From Lachnospiraceae bacterium UBA2734 (GTDB lineage Bacteria > Bacillota > Clostridia > Lachnospirales > Lachnospiraceae), in assembly GCA_002353635.1 (NCBI GenBank), contig DEKA01000001.1, positions 1-32,913 of the forward strand: a DNA stretch of 32,913 nt, given 5' to 3'. Under the pieces are notes generated by a model. It was not told where the DNA came from. It worked only from the letters and a program-made list of their open reading frames with translations, and made no database searches. Shown one piece after another: positions 8,950 to 17,224 of the stretch; the first letter of the stretch is position 1, and the number at the start of each line of letters is the position of its first letter. The translations under genes and the position numbers were made by a program.

Positions 8950-9095
8950 ATGTTTTACTCCCGTGCCGCGTTTTTCGCGGCACCCCCGAGGCGAAATCCG
9001 CGAAGGCGGTTCCGCCGGCGGGATCGTGCAACCGATGACGCATCACGGCATCGGCTGCTGAATGACAGATCATGCATCGGCATGATCTGTCATTC
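8950..9095 (-). repeat. Hairpin-dense intercistronic segment between the PglF-like and PglE-like genes
   Basis: Several inverted repeats are packed into about 145 bases. A perfect 16-bp stem with a 4-base loop spans 9060-9075 and 9080-9095 and includes the stop codon of the dehydratase gene. A CCGATG/CATCGG stem lies at 9032-9054. A perfect 8-bp stem with a five-A loop on the minus strand lies at 8963-8983, directly above the ribosome binding site of the aminotransferase. No T-run follows any of them, so they do not look like intrinsic terminators. They more likely stabilise, process or partly insulate the polycistronic mRNA. Confidence 0.75.
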
Positions 9096-11036
9096 CTGCT
9101 CCTGCGCCATCTTGCGCTCTGCAATTGCCTTTGCGTTTGCCTCCGACGGCTTCTGGTAGGTCGGAACGATGGCTTTTACATACTCTCTGATGTTGGGTGC
9201 CTCGCTGTATGCCGCTTCCTTCAGTTCCTTCAGCTGGCGGAAGAAGCTCCGCTCATCGATCTGGATGGGCTTTCCGATGTGAATCTGCTTATTCGCAGTT
9301 TCCTTCAGGCCCTCCTCATTCATGAGCATCTCCTCATAGAGCTTCTCGCCGGGGCGAAGGCCTGTGAACTTGATCTGGATATCCTCTCCAACCTTATAGC
9401 CGGAGAGCTTGATGAGGTTCTCCGCGAGGTCCAGGATTTTTACAGGCTTGCCCATGTCAAGAACGAAGATTTCGCCGCCCTTTGCGTAGGCGCCGGCCTG
9501 CAGCACGAGGGATACCGCCTCAGGAATGGTCATGAAGTACCGGATGATATTGGGGTCGGTGACGGTCACCGGGCCTCCGGCCTCAATCTGCTTCTTGAAC
9601 AGAGGGATGACGGAGCCGTTGCTCCCGAGGACGTTGCCAAAGCGCACCGCCACGAAGTTCGTATCGTAGTAGCGGTTGAGGGTCTGGATGATCATCTCGC
9701 AGATGCGCTTGGAGGCACCCATAATGTTCGTCGGGTTCACCGCCTTGTCCGTCGAGATCATGACAAAGCGGCCGCACCCGTAGTTGGCAGCCGCCATTGC
9801 GGTGTTCCAGGTGCCAAAGACATTGTTCTTGATCGCCTCGCACGGACTGTCCTCCATGAGAGGCACGTGCTTGTGCGCCGCTGCGTGGTAAACGATATCC
9901 GGCCTGTAGTGATCGAACACCCAGTTCACCCTCTCCGCGTTGCGGATAGAGCCAATCAGCACCGTGAGCCTGAGCTCAGGATGCGTGGTCTTGAGCTCCT
10001 GCTGGATGTCATATGCGTTGTTCTCATAGATATCGAAAATAATGAGGTGTCCCGGCCTGTGTCCCGCAATCTGCCGGCACAGCTCGGAGCCGATGGATCC
10101 GCCGCCGCCCGTCACCAGGACGGTCTTGCCCTGCACATAGCCGAGAATCGAATCGAGGTCGACTGTCACAGGATCTCTTCCCAGAAGATCCTCAACGCCG
10201 ACATCGCGCAGCTTCGACACGCTGACTTCGCCGTTGACGAGCTGATAGATGGCAGGGAGAACCTGGAGCTTGCACTTCGTCTCCTTGCAGATGTCAAGGA
10301 TGTCAGCCAGCTTCTGGCGGGAGATCGAGGGGATTGCGACGATGATCTCATCGATGTCATATGTATCCGCTGCCTGCAGGATCATATCCCGGCCGCCCAC
10401 GACCTTGATGCCCTGAATGTAGCGTCCCCACTTGTTCCTGTCGTCATCGATGATGCACTTGAGGTTCATCGTGGAGTAGTGGGAATTGAGAATCTCCTTG
10501 ATGATGATGTTGCCCGCGTCTCCGGCGCCGATCACCATGACGGAGACACTGTTCTTCTTGTTCGCCTTCTTGTGCTTCTGGCTGCGCAGGAACCGGTACG
10601 AGAAGCGGCTGCAGAACAGAAGTGTGATCAGAAGAAAGGTATAGAGAAAATAATAGCTCTGCGGTACGGCCTGCTCCTCAACGCGGAAAAGATGCAGAAT
10701 CCCGACATTGGCGATACCTGATAAAACGCAGGCAATAACCAGATTCTGCAGCTCTGTCTCACCGGCGAAAGCCCAGAGGGAGTCATAGAGTCTGAAGATC
10801 CAGAAGAGGAAAATCGAGACCGCAATGGTCACCGGAAGTGAGTCCATTACCGGACCGGAAAAATACTCCGGCACGAGCGACATCTTGAATTCAAAGCGGA
10901 TCAGGAGCGAGAGAAAGCTCGCGAGAATCACACTCAGAACATCATAAACAAGGAGGGCAGCACGCCGCCAGAATTTGGCGTAGTTGAACGGTGCCTTCTT
11001 TTCTTTTTGCTTTTTCTTATTATCCTTATCCGTCAT
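9090..11036 (-). CDS. Membrane-bound UDP-GlcNAc 4,6-dehydratase, PglF/CapD/WbpM-like
   Basis: A 648-residue protein of the long, membrane-anchored polysaccharide biosynthesis dehydratase family. It has a Lys-rich cytoplasmic start, about four transmembrane helices within residues 25-150, a CoA-binding-like Rossmann domain (MVIGAGDAGN near 167), and an extended SDR domain with TGGGGSIG at 309-316. The catalytic stretch is MISTDKAVNP (426-435), in which Met replaces the usual SDR Tyr, a hallmark of this family, followed by MGASKR. It should convert UDP-GlcNAc to a UDP-4-keto-6-deoxy sugar, the substrate for the next gene's aminotransferase. The assigned ATG at 11036 has a poor ribosome binding site but overlaps the stop of a short upstream reading frame with a very good one, so translation may depend on coupling. 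Confidence 0.94.
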   Translation of the reverse strand: MTDKDNKKKQKEKKAPFNYAKFWRRAALLVYDVLSVILASFLSLLIRFEFKMSLVPEYFSGPVMDSLPVTIAVSIFLFWIFRLYDSLWAFAGETELQNLVIACVLSGIANVGILHLFRVEEQAVPQSYYFLYTFLLITLLFCSRFSYRFLRSQKHKKANKKNSVSVMVIGAGDAGNIIIKEILNSHYSTMNLKCIIDDDRNKWGRYIQGIKVVGGRDMILQAADTYDIDEIIVAIPSISRQKLADILDICKETKCKLQVLPAIYQLVNGEVSVSKLRDVGVEDLLGRDPVTVDLDSILGYVQGKTVLVTGGGGSIGSELCRQIAGHRPGHLIIFDIYENNAYDIQQELKTTHPELRLTVLIGSIRNAERVNWVFDHYRPDIVYHAAAHKHVPLMEDSPCEAIKNNVFGTWNTAMAAANYGCGRFVMISTDKAVNPTNIMGASKRICEMIIQTLNRYYDTNFVAVRFGNVLGSNGSVIPLFKKQIEAGGPVTVTDPNIIRYFMTIPEAVSLVLQAGAYAKGGEIFVLDMGKPVKILDLAENLIKLSGYKVGEDIQIKFTGLRPGEKLYEEMLMNEEGLKETANKQIHIGKPIQIDERSFFRQLKELKEAAYSEAPNIREYVKAIVPTYQKPSEANAKAIAERKMAQEQE

Positions 11037-11077
11037 ATTCCCGTACTCTGTTCATTCACGCACAGAAGAAGGCGCAC
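11033..11077 (-). CDS. Possible 14-codon leader peptide coupled to the dehydratase gene
   Basis: A short frame starts at GTG 11077, with AGGAGG seven bases upstream inside a purine-rich AGGAGGAGG run. It would encode MRLLLCVNEQSTGI. Its TGA overlaps the ATG of the dehydratase gene in an ATGA arrangement. The dehydratase itself has no convincing ribosome binding site, so ribosomes finishing this frame could re-start on it. No peptide family is recognised, and the frame could be accidental. Confidence 0.4.
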   Translation of the reverse strand: MRLLLCVNEQSTGI

Positions 11078-11105
11078 TGCACCTCCTCCTCTCAGCTGAC
11101 GACTT

Positions 11106-11111
11106 AGTATA
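11106..11111 (-). promoter_or_regulatory. Possible internal -10 element (TATACT) upstream of the dehydratase gene
   Basis: TATACT lies about 30 bases upstream of the leader frame, in the 109-base gap after the polymerase/ligase gene. No good -35 hexamer is found at 16-18 bases. It may be a weak internal promoter for the dehydratase-aminotransferase-PglC part of the operon. Confidence 0.3.
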
Positions 11112-11145
11112 CTACGATTGCGGGGGCAAAGCCATTGATGCGCGT

Positions 11146-13914
11146 TCACTGCTGCTCCCTCACGCAAAGCGGAAGGCACGCAAAGAGCAGCACAATCGTG
11201 AACGGATTGCACATCTGAAAAATCCACTCCACCATCCCCGTCATGATAAAGCCGGTGAGCAGAAGTCCCGGAAGCAGGGTCAGACAGCTCCTCCCCCGTC
11301 CCCGCACAAAGAAGACAATGCACGAGATACCGGCTGCCAGAACCGTGATGCAGAAGAGCACACCCACAGGAATGCCGCAGTCATATGCCATCTGCAGGAA
11401 TGTGTTGTGGGCATGCATGAGGGTCTGCCCGGAAGAGAGCGTCACCCCCATCGAATCATGTCCTGTCATATTGAGTGCCTGCAGGTAGAGCTTCCAGACA
11501 ACCGTTCGTCCGTTGGAGTAATCTCCCTCATCAAGTGAGCCGATCTCATCCGTGAGTGCCTGGTCGTAAGCAGCCGTGGCATCTGCCGCCCCGGTCAGAA
11601 GAAGAGGAGAAGCGGAAGCTGTGTCATAGAGCGCCGTTGCCAATCCTCCGCCGGCCAGCAGGGCCGTTCTCTCTTCCGGCTCCGCACCCTCTTTTGCGGT
11701 GATGGCGTCAGACGATCCGCTCTCCGTGGCAGTTCCGTCTGCCGTCATGCATAACTTCGGAGAAAAACCGGTCCGCCATGAGGTCTCATATCCCTGCTCC
11801 TCATTCCAGCCGTGACCGTAATATATTTTCGATCCGAGGTTTCCGCCGATGATGCGGTCACCGAAGTCGCGGATGAAAATTTCCGCGTTCATGAAGCACG
11901 TGGCGTTCCATTCGGGATCGCGCGTAACCTCCGGTGCATACGGCTCCACATCCTCATAATGTACAGGCCTTGCCCACATTGTGGAGACCATTCTCTGCAG
12001 CGTGTACACCTGCGGAAAACAAAGAGCGGTCAGGAGCACAAGGCAGACCAATACACGAACAGGCCCACCGAAAATCCGTGCACCCTTCTTCCCGATGAAT
12101 GTGCACAGCACGGCCAGCAGTACGGAAGCTGCAAAGACATAAATGCCTGCCCTTGTAAGGCTCATGAGCATATAGGAGGCAGCAATTCCAAAGAGGATCT
12201 CCTGTCCGAACGAGCGGCGGATCTTTCCGCGAAGATTCTCTCCCTGCGCTTCCAGCACGCGCCACCTCTCAAAGAGAAGAACCGCAGCGGCGCAGCTGAC
12301 GATCAGAAGATAGTAGGATGTCACCGTCACTGTGTGGAACTGCAGAGAGAAGCGGTTGTAGGTATACGCCAGATAATATCTGTGGAAAAGGCACCAGATC
12401 ACATTGCAGACAAAGTGCAGACAGATTCCGCGGCATACATCGCGCAGCCACTGCTGCGCAGCCCCGCGCACACCGGCGGACTCCTCCTCTGCACGAAGGC
12501 ATGTGCCCGCATAGCGCACGGTGAACAAGGCAATGAGCCCCGCCAAAACCGGCATCCATGTTCTCGTATTCCTGAAAATGACCATGCCGGCGAGCCACAG
12601 GGTAAGAGGCGCGATGAGCATCCGGTTCAGGCGGATGCGCCGCCCGCTTCCTTCCGCCGCAGCGGCACGAAGGTCCATCAACATACAGAGCGTACTGACG
12701 ACGGCTGCTGCAGCAAAGACAGCCGCGAACACCAGAGAAAACCGGTTGCTGTTGTGCTCTGCATAGTACTGAACAGAAGGGCCTTCCTTTGTCAGCTGAT
12801 ACCACACCGTTCCGGCTGCGGCGCCGAGCACTGCCGTCAGCCCTGTCCACCTGTTCAGACTCCATGTGCTCTCCCCCATAAGAAGGACAATGACACACAG
12901 AAGAACAATGATCCAGTGCATGCAGTTGACGTGTGTGACGTCTGAGAGGGCATTCATGTAGTCACTGGAGAACTTCAGGATCAGCGCGATGGCGGCCACA
13001 GTAAGGACCCTCTTCCAGTTCCTTGCGATATCCATGGGATCCCGCGAATCTCTTCCGTCCTCTCTGTGCCAGAGCGCATAGAGTGCCGCGGCAATAAAGA
13101 GAATGAGCCCCGTCTCATAGACAGCAATATCCAGCCGGCGGCCGTCAAAGAGCTTCATCGGCCAGACTGCGCACATGGCAAGGGCGCCTCCGGCAATGAC
13201 AGCCGGCGTGAGTGTCCTCTGCAGAATTGTCCGGACACTGACCAGCGTATTGTGTGTGGGGAACTCCCTGTAGAACAAAAGGATTAAGCCGGCAGCAATC
13301 GCCCCAAGGATGAGAACCCCCGCTGCGAGCACCGTCGTCTCTTTCGCGTTGAACGGGCGCGTGTACGTTATTTTCATGGCGACGGCGGCGCCGTCCACCG
13401 TGGTATCGCGCCAGAATGCGCTGACATATTCCGGGCGGTCCGCCCTGCCCTGTGCACTCTGTGCATCCGTGTAGCCCAGCTGCAGTCTGCTGTTGTAGCC
13501 GCCGTCATTCTGTGCGATCACCATGAAAATATACTGGTGCCCGGGCTCCACATCGACGCCCATCTTCAGATCCATCCATCCGGTCTCTTCAGGCATGTCG
13601 ATGTAATCACTCGTCAGTTCCTTTGCGCTGCCGTCATCCTCCACCTCGAAGAGCTTGACATTGAAGTTGTCCCCGTAATAGCCGGGGGCCACATAGACAG
13701 AGATGGTGTTCAGGTGGGGATACTGCGCAATGAAGTATTCCCCCGCGTCACGCTTGTGCTTGATCGGCTCACTCATCTGTGTGACGTCGCCGGAGTCCAC
13801 AAAGACCTTCCTGTGCCAGCGGCCAAGCGGCCAGATGGTGGACAGGGCGATGACCACCAGCAGCAGAATGACCAAAAGCGCTGCTCTCTTTTTTTCAACG
13901 ATCACTCTCAACAT
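11146..13914 (-). CDS. O-antigen polymerase/ligase-like polytopic membrane protein (Wzy_C/WaaL type)
   Basis: A 922-residue integral membrane protein with one N-terminal helix, an extracytoplasmic region of about 160 residues (roughly 35-195), then many transmembrane helices. The large periplasm-facing loop before the last helices ends with NGRTVVWKLYLQAL and GQTLMHAHNTFLQMAYDCGI. The Arg-x-x-x-W and His-Asn-x-F-L-Q pattern is characteristic of O-antigen ligases and polymerases, which join undecaprenyl-pyrophosphate-linked glycans to each other or to an acceptor. Two things are unusual. The N-terminal ectodomain looks beta-rich and may bind glycan. An Ala/Gly/Thr-rich segment of about 75 residues (roughly 715-790) is inserted in the big loop. 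The start overlaps the end of the GNAT-GT2 gene by 20 bases. Whether it polymerises or ligates cannot be decided. Confidence 0.8.
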   Translation of the reverse strand: MLRVIVEKKRAALLVILLLVVIALSTIWPLGRWHRKVFVDSGDVTQMSEPIKHKRDAGEYFIAQYPHLNTISVYVAPGYYGDNFNVKLFEVEDDGSAKELTSDYIDMPEETGWMDLKMGVDVEPGHQYIFMVIAQNDGGYNSRLQLGYTDAQSAQGRADRPEYVSAFWRDTTVDGAAVAMKITYTRPFNAKETTVLAAGVLILGAIAAGLILLFYREFPTHNTLVSVRTILQRTLTPAVIAGGALAMCAVWPMKLFDGRRLDIAVYETGLILFIAAALYALWHREDGRDSRDPMDIARNWKRVLTVAAIALILKFSSDYMNALSDVTHVNCMHWIIVLLCVIVLLMGESTWSLNRWTGLTAVLGAAAGTVWYQLTKEGPSVQYYAEHNSNRFSLVFAAVFAAAAVVSTLCMLMDLRAAAAEGSGRRIRLNRMLIAPLTLWLAGMVIFRNTRTWMPVLAGLIALFTVRYAGTCLRAEEESAGVRGAAQQWLRDVCRGICLHFVCNVIWCLFHRYYLAYTYNRFSLQFHTVTVTSYYLLIVSCAAAVLLFERWRVLEAQGENLRGKIRRSFGQEILFGIAASYMLMSLTRAGIYVFAASVLLAVLCTFIGKKGARIFGGPVRVLVCLVLLTALCFPQVYTLQRMVSTMWARPVHYEDVEPYAPEVTRDPEWNATCFMNAEIFIRDFGDRIIGGNLGSKIYYGHGWNEEQGYETSWRTGFSPKLCMTADGTATESGSSDAITAKEGAEPEERTALLAGGGLATALYDTASASPLLLTGAADATAAYDQALTDEIGSLDEGDYSNGRTVVWKLYLQALNMTGHDSMGVTLSSGQTLMHAHNTFLQMAYDCGIPVGVLFCITVLAAGISCIVFFVRGRGRSCLTLLPGLLLTGFIMTGMVEWIFQMCNPFTIVLLFACLPLCVREQQ

Positions 13915-15379
13915 CAGTATCTGTCGTCTCCCGGATTACATACTGCGGCGCATCATTGACTGAAATGTAAGTGCGCCCGACATATTCACCTGCAAGCCCC
14001 ACCATCAGCATCAGCATGCCGCCGAAGAAAATGATGGCGGTCATCAGGGCAGAAAAGCCCATCGGCACGGCAGGATTCACAATTCTCTTGATAATCGTAT
14101 AAATGCCATACAGGAACGAGACCACGGCAAAAAAGGCCCCCATCCACGTCGCAATGCGCAGCGGCTGCACGGAGAAGGCTGTAAAGCCGTTCATCCAGAG
14201 GGCGAGGAGCTTGCCGAACGTATAACCGGAGCGCCCGACCTCTCTCTTTCTGTGGTGCACGGGGACGTTCACGATATTCCTGGTCGCCCGCAGAATGAGC
14301 CCCAGAAGGTAAGGGTATGAGTTGCGGTAGCGAAGGACTTCATCTGCAACGAACCTTCGCATGGCAAAATAGCTCGTCACCTGAAGGTCTGCAGGCTTGC
14401 CCAGCATCAGCCTGCACATTCTCTCGTTGATCCACGTGCCAAAGCTGCGGAAAGCGGAGTCGTGCGCCTTTTCGTAGCTCGCCATCGCCACGTCCGCGCC
14501 GTCTTTGACCGCCTTCAGAAGACCTCCCACCTCATCTGCCGGCGTCTGGCCGTCGTCGTCAAGGCAGACAATGATGCTGCCCTTTGCCTTCCGGATCCCC
14601 GCCATGAGAGCACTGTGCTGGCCGAAGTTCCGGGCAAGACAGATCCCTCTCCGGGAGCTTCTCTCCCTGCAAAGGCGCTTGATTTCGCCCCAGGTGGCGG
14701 CATCTGCGCCGTCGTTCACCATAATAATCTCTTCGCGGTACTGCGGCAGATCCAGAAGTGCCTTCTCGATCTCCGCCACTACGCCTCCGATTGTCTTCTC
14801 CGAGTGGTAGCAGGGAATGACGAAGCTGACCAGCTGCGCCGTCAGGGGATCCTTTCTGCAGACGACCTTCACCATATCACGGCAGACGCCGTCCGTGCAC
14901 TTCACCTGCGGCAGGTCCTCTTCCGGGTAAAGGCACGCATCGGCGCTCCCGCGTATGGAAGCCTCGTTGTCCTTGAAAATAACGCCGTACATCTCCTTCC
15001 AGCCCTGCACCGCAAAGCCGTAATGCACGCCGAGCTTCAGCGCTTCGCTGCCGTATCCCCTGTGAACGGCATCGTCTTCCCCTATGAAATACCCCACCTC
15101 GGCGCATTTCTTCTGCGCATCGATGTGGTGAAAGACGACGCAGCCTATAGGCCGCCCCGTCTCATTCTCCGTGATCACGAACTGAATGACTTCGCCGCTC
15201 TCCACCTGCTCGCGGTAATACTGCTCCTGTCCCTCGATCGTGAAAGGTTCTCTGTAAATATAGCGCTGCTGCACGCGCGGGTTGTTGCGCCAGCGCACGA
15301 CAAGCGGCGAATCCTCTATGGTCAGCGGGCGGATGCCCACCTTTTTTCCTTTTGCCTGATAAGTATTCGTCATAATCAT
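13895..15379 (-). CDS. GNAT acetyltransferase fused to GtrB/ArnC-like GT2 polyprenyl-phosphate glycosyltransferase
   Basis: A 494-residue fusion. Residues 14-175 are a RimJ/RimL-type GNAT domain (GIRPLTIEDSPLVVRWRNNP, then HRGYGSEAL for acetyl-CoA and NEASIR), the subfamily that includes nucleotide-amino-sugar N-acetyltransferases such as PseH. Residues 182-400 are a GT2 domain with SFVIPCYHSEKTI, LARNFGQHSALMAG and the metal-binding LDDDGQTP. Two C-terminal transmembrane helices follow (about 410-432 and 442-465), the plan of GtrB, ArnC and CsbB, which make undecaprenyl-phosphate sugars. Two genes upstream is wecE, whose product dTDP-Fuc4N is the natural substrate for such an acetyltransferase. 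One protein may therefore make dTDP-Fuc4NAc and load it onto undecaprenyl phosphate; this is inference. The start is uncertain: ATG 15379 or 15373, neither with a strong ribosome binding site, and the frame is open up to 15472. Confidence 0.85.
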   Translation of the reverse strand: MIMTNTYQAKGKKVGIRPLTIEDSPLVVRWRNNPRVQQRYIYREPFTIEGQEQYYREQVESGEVIQFVITENETGRPIGCVVFHHIDAQKKCAEVGYFIGEDDAVHRGYGSEALKLGVHYGFAVQGWKEMYGVIFKDNEASIRGSADACLYPEEDLPQVKCTDGVCRDMVKVVCRKDPLTAQLVSFVIPCYHSEKTIGGVVAEIEKALLDLPQYREEIIMVNDGADAATWGEIKRLCRERSSRRGICLARNFGQHSALMAGIRKAKGSIIVCLDDDGQTPADEVGGLLKAVKDGADVAMASYEKAHDSAFRSFGTWINERMCRLMLGKPADLQVTSYFAMRRFVADEVLRYRNSYPYLLGLILRATRNIVNVPVHHRKREVGRSGYTFGKLLALWMNGFTAFSVQPLRIATWMGAFFAVVSFLYGIYTIIKRIVNPAVPMGFSALMTAIIFFGGMLMLMVGLAGEYVGRTYISVNDAPQYVIRETTDTDVESDR

Positions 15380-15495
15380 TCCAAAAAAGACAGTCTGTGC
15401 CGAAAGTACAGCTCCGCCGATCCCGCACGGGCGCAGCTGCCGCCGGAATCTGCTCCTGCGCCATGCATGCACGGTCTGCGCGGCCGCGGCAGTTG

Positions 15496-17211
15496 TCAGT
15501 TCCTGTTCACCTTATATACGGTCAGATCCTCATCGATTACCGTCTCCGGAACCAGCGTGATGTTCACACCTTTCGAGCGATAATAAGCGGTGAGCCATCC
15601 CGTATCGTAGTCCGTTCTCGATACGAAGCGCACATTCTCCTGTGTGAGTGCCTCCTCCATCGATGAGATACCGAAGAGCATCAGCTTCTTCTCCTGCAGA
15701 GGACTCTTGCACGCCCATCCGCCCAGAACATCCTGATTAAGAGGAGCAGCTTCCCCGAACATCCTGTCTGTGAAGCTCACCGTGGAGTAGACATCCGTCA
15801 GGAAGAAAATATCCGGGTGCTCTCTCTCATAATCGTACAGATCCTCACATGGAATGTTCGTCTCTTCTCTTCTTTCGCACTCTGCATTGACGCTCTGCAC
15901 GTTGACAATAAGTGCTGCCGCAAAGGCAGCGATGCACACACCGGCATAAATCCGTGTAAACCCTTTTCTCTCATGCACTTCCTTCACTAAAAGGAACAGG
16001 AGTGCCGCGCATTCTGCAAGATAAATGCAGTGCGTAAGACGTGCCACCGGCCTCTGATGATAGAAGAGATACAAAAAGAGCACGCTTCGCGCGCCAAAGA
16101 GACCGCACACATAAAGAAAGTCAAGCAGGTCACTTCTACGGCCGCTCCTCCTTCTGCGTGCAGTGACGCTCTCTCCTGCAGCCATGATCAGGCACAGCAC
16201 ATACAGACAGATGGAAACACCGTTATACGGCAGCTCGGCCCGTGCCGTGAATCCCTGCCGGTAGTCCCACAGAGCATCCCTTATTCTCTCCTTTACGGAT
16301 TTGTCCCGTATCCGGAGCTGCGCCGCATAGTCGGCCACCTGCTGCATCTTCTGCGCGTTCATGTCAGGGTCGAGACCGTAGTTGTAATTGACAAGGAGTT
16401 CTGCTTCCTCCCCGCTTATGCCAATGCTGTCATAAAACGACTGGTTGTCCTCATACGGAGGAATCGTCTGAAAATCGTACAGCTGTGTCCTCGCATCGAA
16501 CAGTGCCGTGAATTCCTGCCAGTCAGGTGAACGCCGTGCGGCGCGGTCTGCGCCCTCAAGCAGGCCGATCCCCGCGACAAGCACAGCGCCTGCGCAGAGG
16601 CACCGGACAAGGATCTTCCGGATGTCCTCCCTCTCCTGCAGCGCCCTGTACAAAAAGGCCAGCAGAACAAAGGGGCCCATAAAGAGCATCATCTCGGAGC
16701 GCAGGACATAGGCGAGCCACAAAAGAGCCCAGGCAGGCCACAGTGCCCGAAAACGGAATGCCCCCTGCGGCACCGTCAGAATCCAGACAGCGGCCGCCGT
16801 GCAGAGAAATCCGACGGCGACACTGTACTGCACAAAGACAAGATGCCAGAGCATGAGGGAGAGCAGAAGTCCCACCATGAGCGCAGCCGCCCTCTTTCCG
16901 CATGCACACAGAACACGGTAAGCAATGAGTGCCATGCTGCCGAACTGGCAGACAAGGAGCAGTGCCTGATACCACGGGACACTCCGCACCGCCTTATAAA
17001 GAATGGACAGAAGTGCGCTGAGCGGATAGAGATTCTGAATGTCCATGCTCTCCGGCGCGCCCGTGTAGCTTCCGTTCAGAATGTGCAGAATCAATGCATC
17101 GTCATTGAGGTCACACCAGTAATCCTGCCACAGGCCGATCACCGCCCACAGCGCGGCGGCGCCGATCACAGCAACTGTAATTGTCCATATTTTCCGCCGT
17201 TCCTGCGCCAT
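15496..17211 (-). CDS. GT-C-like polytopic membrane protein, probable lipid-linked-sugar-dependent glycosyltransferase
   Basis: A 571-residue membrane protein with one helix, a first outside loop containing CDLNDDALILHILNGSYTG, about ten further helices, and a soluble extracytoplasmic C-terminal domain of roughly 110 residues. An acidic pair in the first outer loop is the usual place for the catalytic Asp/Glu of GT-C enzymes, which take sugars from polyprenyl phosphates. No named family is recognised with certainty. The gene sits between wecE and the GNAT-GT2 fusion, 13 bases after wecE, so it is a good candidate for the transferase that uses the undecaprenyl-phosphate sugar made by its neighbour. 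The start at 17211 has AAAGGA nine bases upstream. An unrelated polymerase or transport role remains possible. Confidence 0.7.
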   Translation of the reverse strand: MAQERRKIWTITVAVIGAAALWAVIGLWQDYWCDLNDDALILHILNGSYTGAPESMDIQNLYPLSALLSILYKAVRSVPWYQALLLVCQFGSMALIAYRVLCACGKRAAALMVGLLLSLMLWHLVFVQYSVAVGFLCTAAAVWILTVPQGAFRFRALWPAWALLWLAYVLRSEMMLFMGPFVLLAFLYRALQEREDIRKILVRCLCAGAVLVAGIGLLEGADRAARRSPDWQEFTALFDARTQLYDFQTIPPYEDNQSFYDSIGISGEEAELLVNYNYGLDPDMNAQKMQQVADYAAQLRIRDKSVKERIRDALWDYRQGFTARAELPYNGVSICLYVLCLIMAAGESVTARRRRSGRRSDLLDFLYVCGLFGARSVLFLYLFYHQRPVARLTHCIYLAECAALLFLLVKEVHERKGFTRIYAGVCIAAFAAALIVNVQSVNAECERREETNIPCEDLYDYEREHPDIFFLTDVYSTVSFTDRMFGEAAPLNQDVLGGWACKSPLQEKKLMLFGISSMEEALTQENVRFVSRTDYDTGWLTAYYRSKGVNITLVPETVIDEDLTVYKVNRN

Positions 17212-17224
17212 ACCCTTTATTCCT

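Noticed and set aside
9072..10721. A 549-residue plus-strand open frame opposite the PglF-like dehydratase
   Set aside because: It mirrors the codons of a well-supported gene, has no recognisable domain and no ribosome binding site; GC-rich codon use on the minus strand leaves long antisense frames throughout this region.
15420..15470. ATGGCGCAGGAGCAG stretch upstream of the GNAT-GT2 gene, also found at the end of the dehydratase gene
   Set aside because: The shared stretch is about 15 bases and the surrounding sequence shows no similarity, so it is not good evidence of a repeat family.
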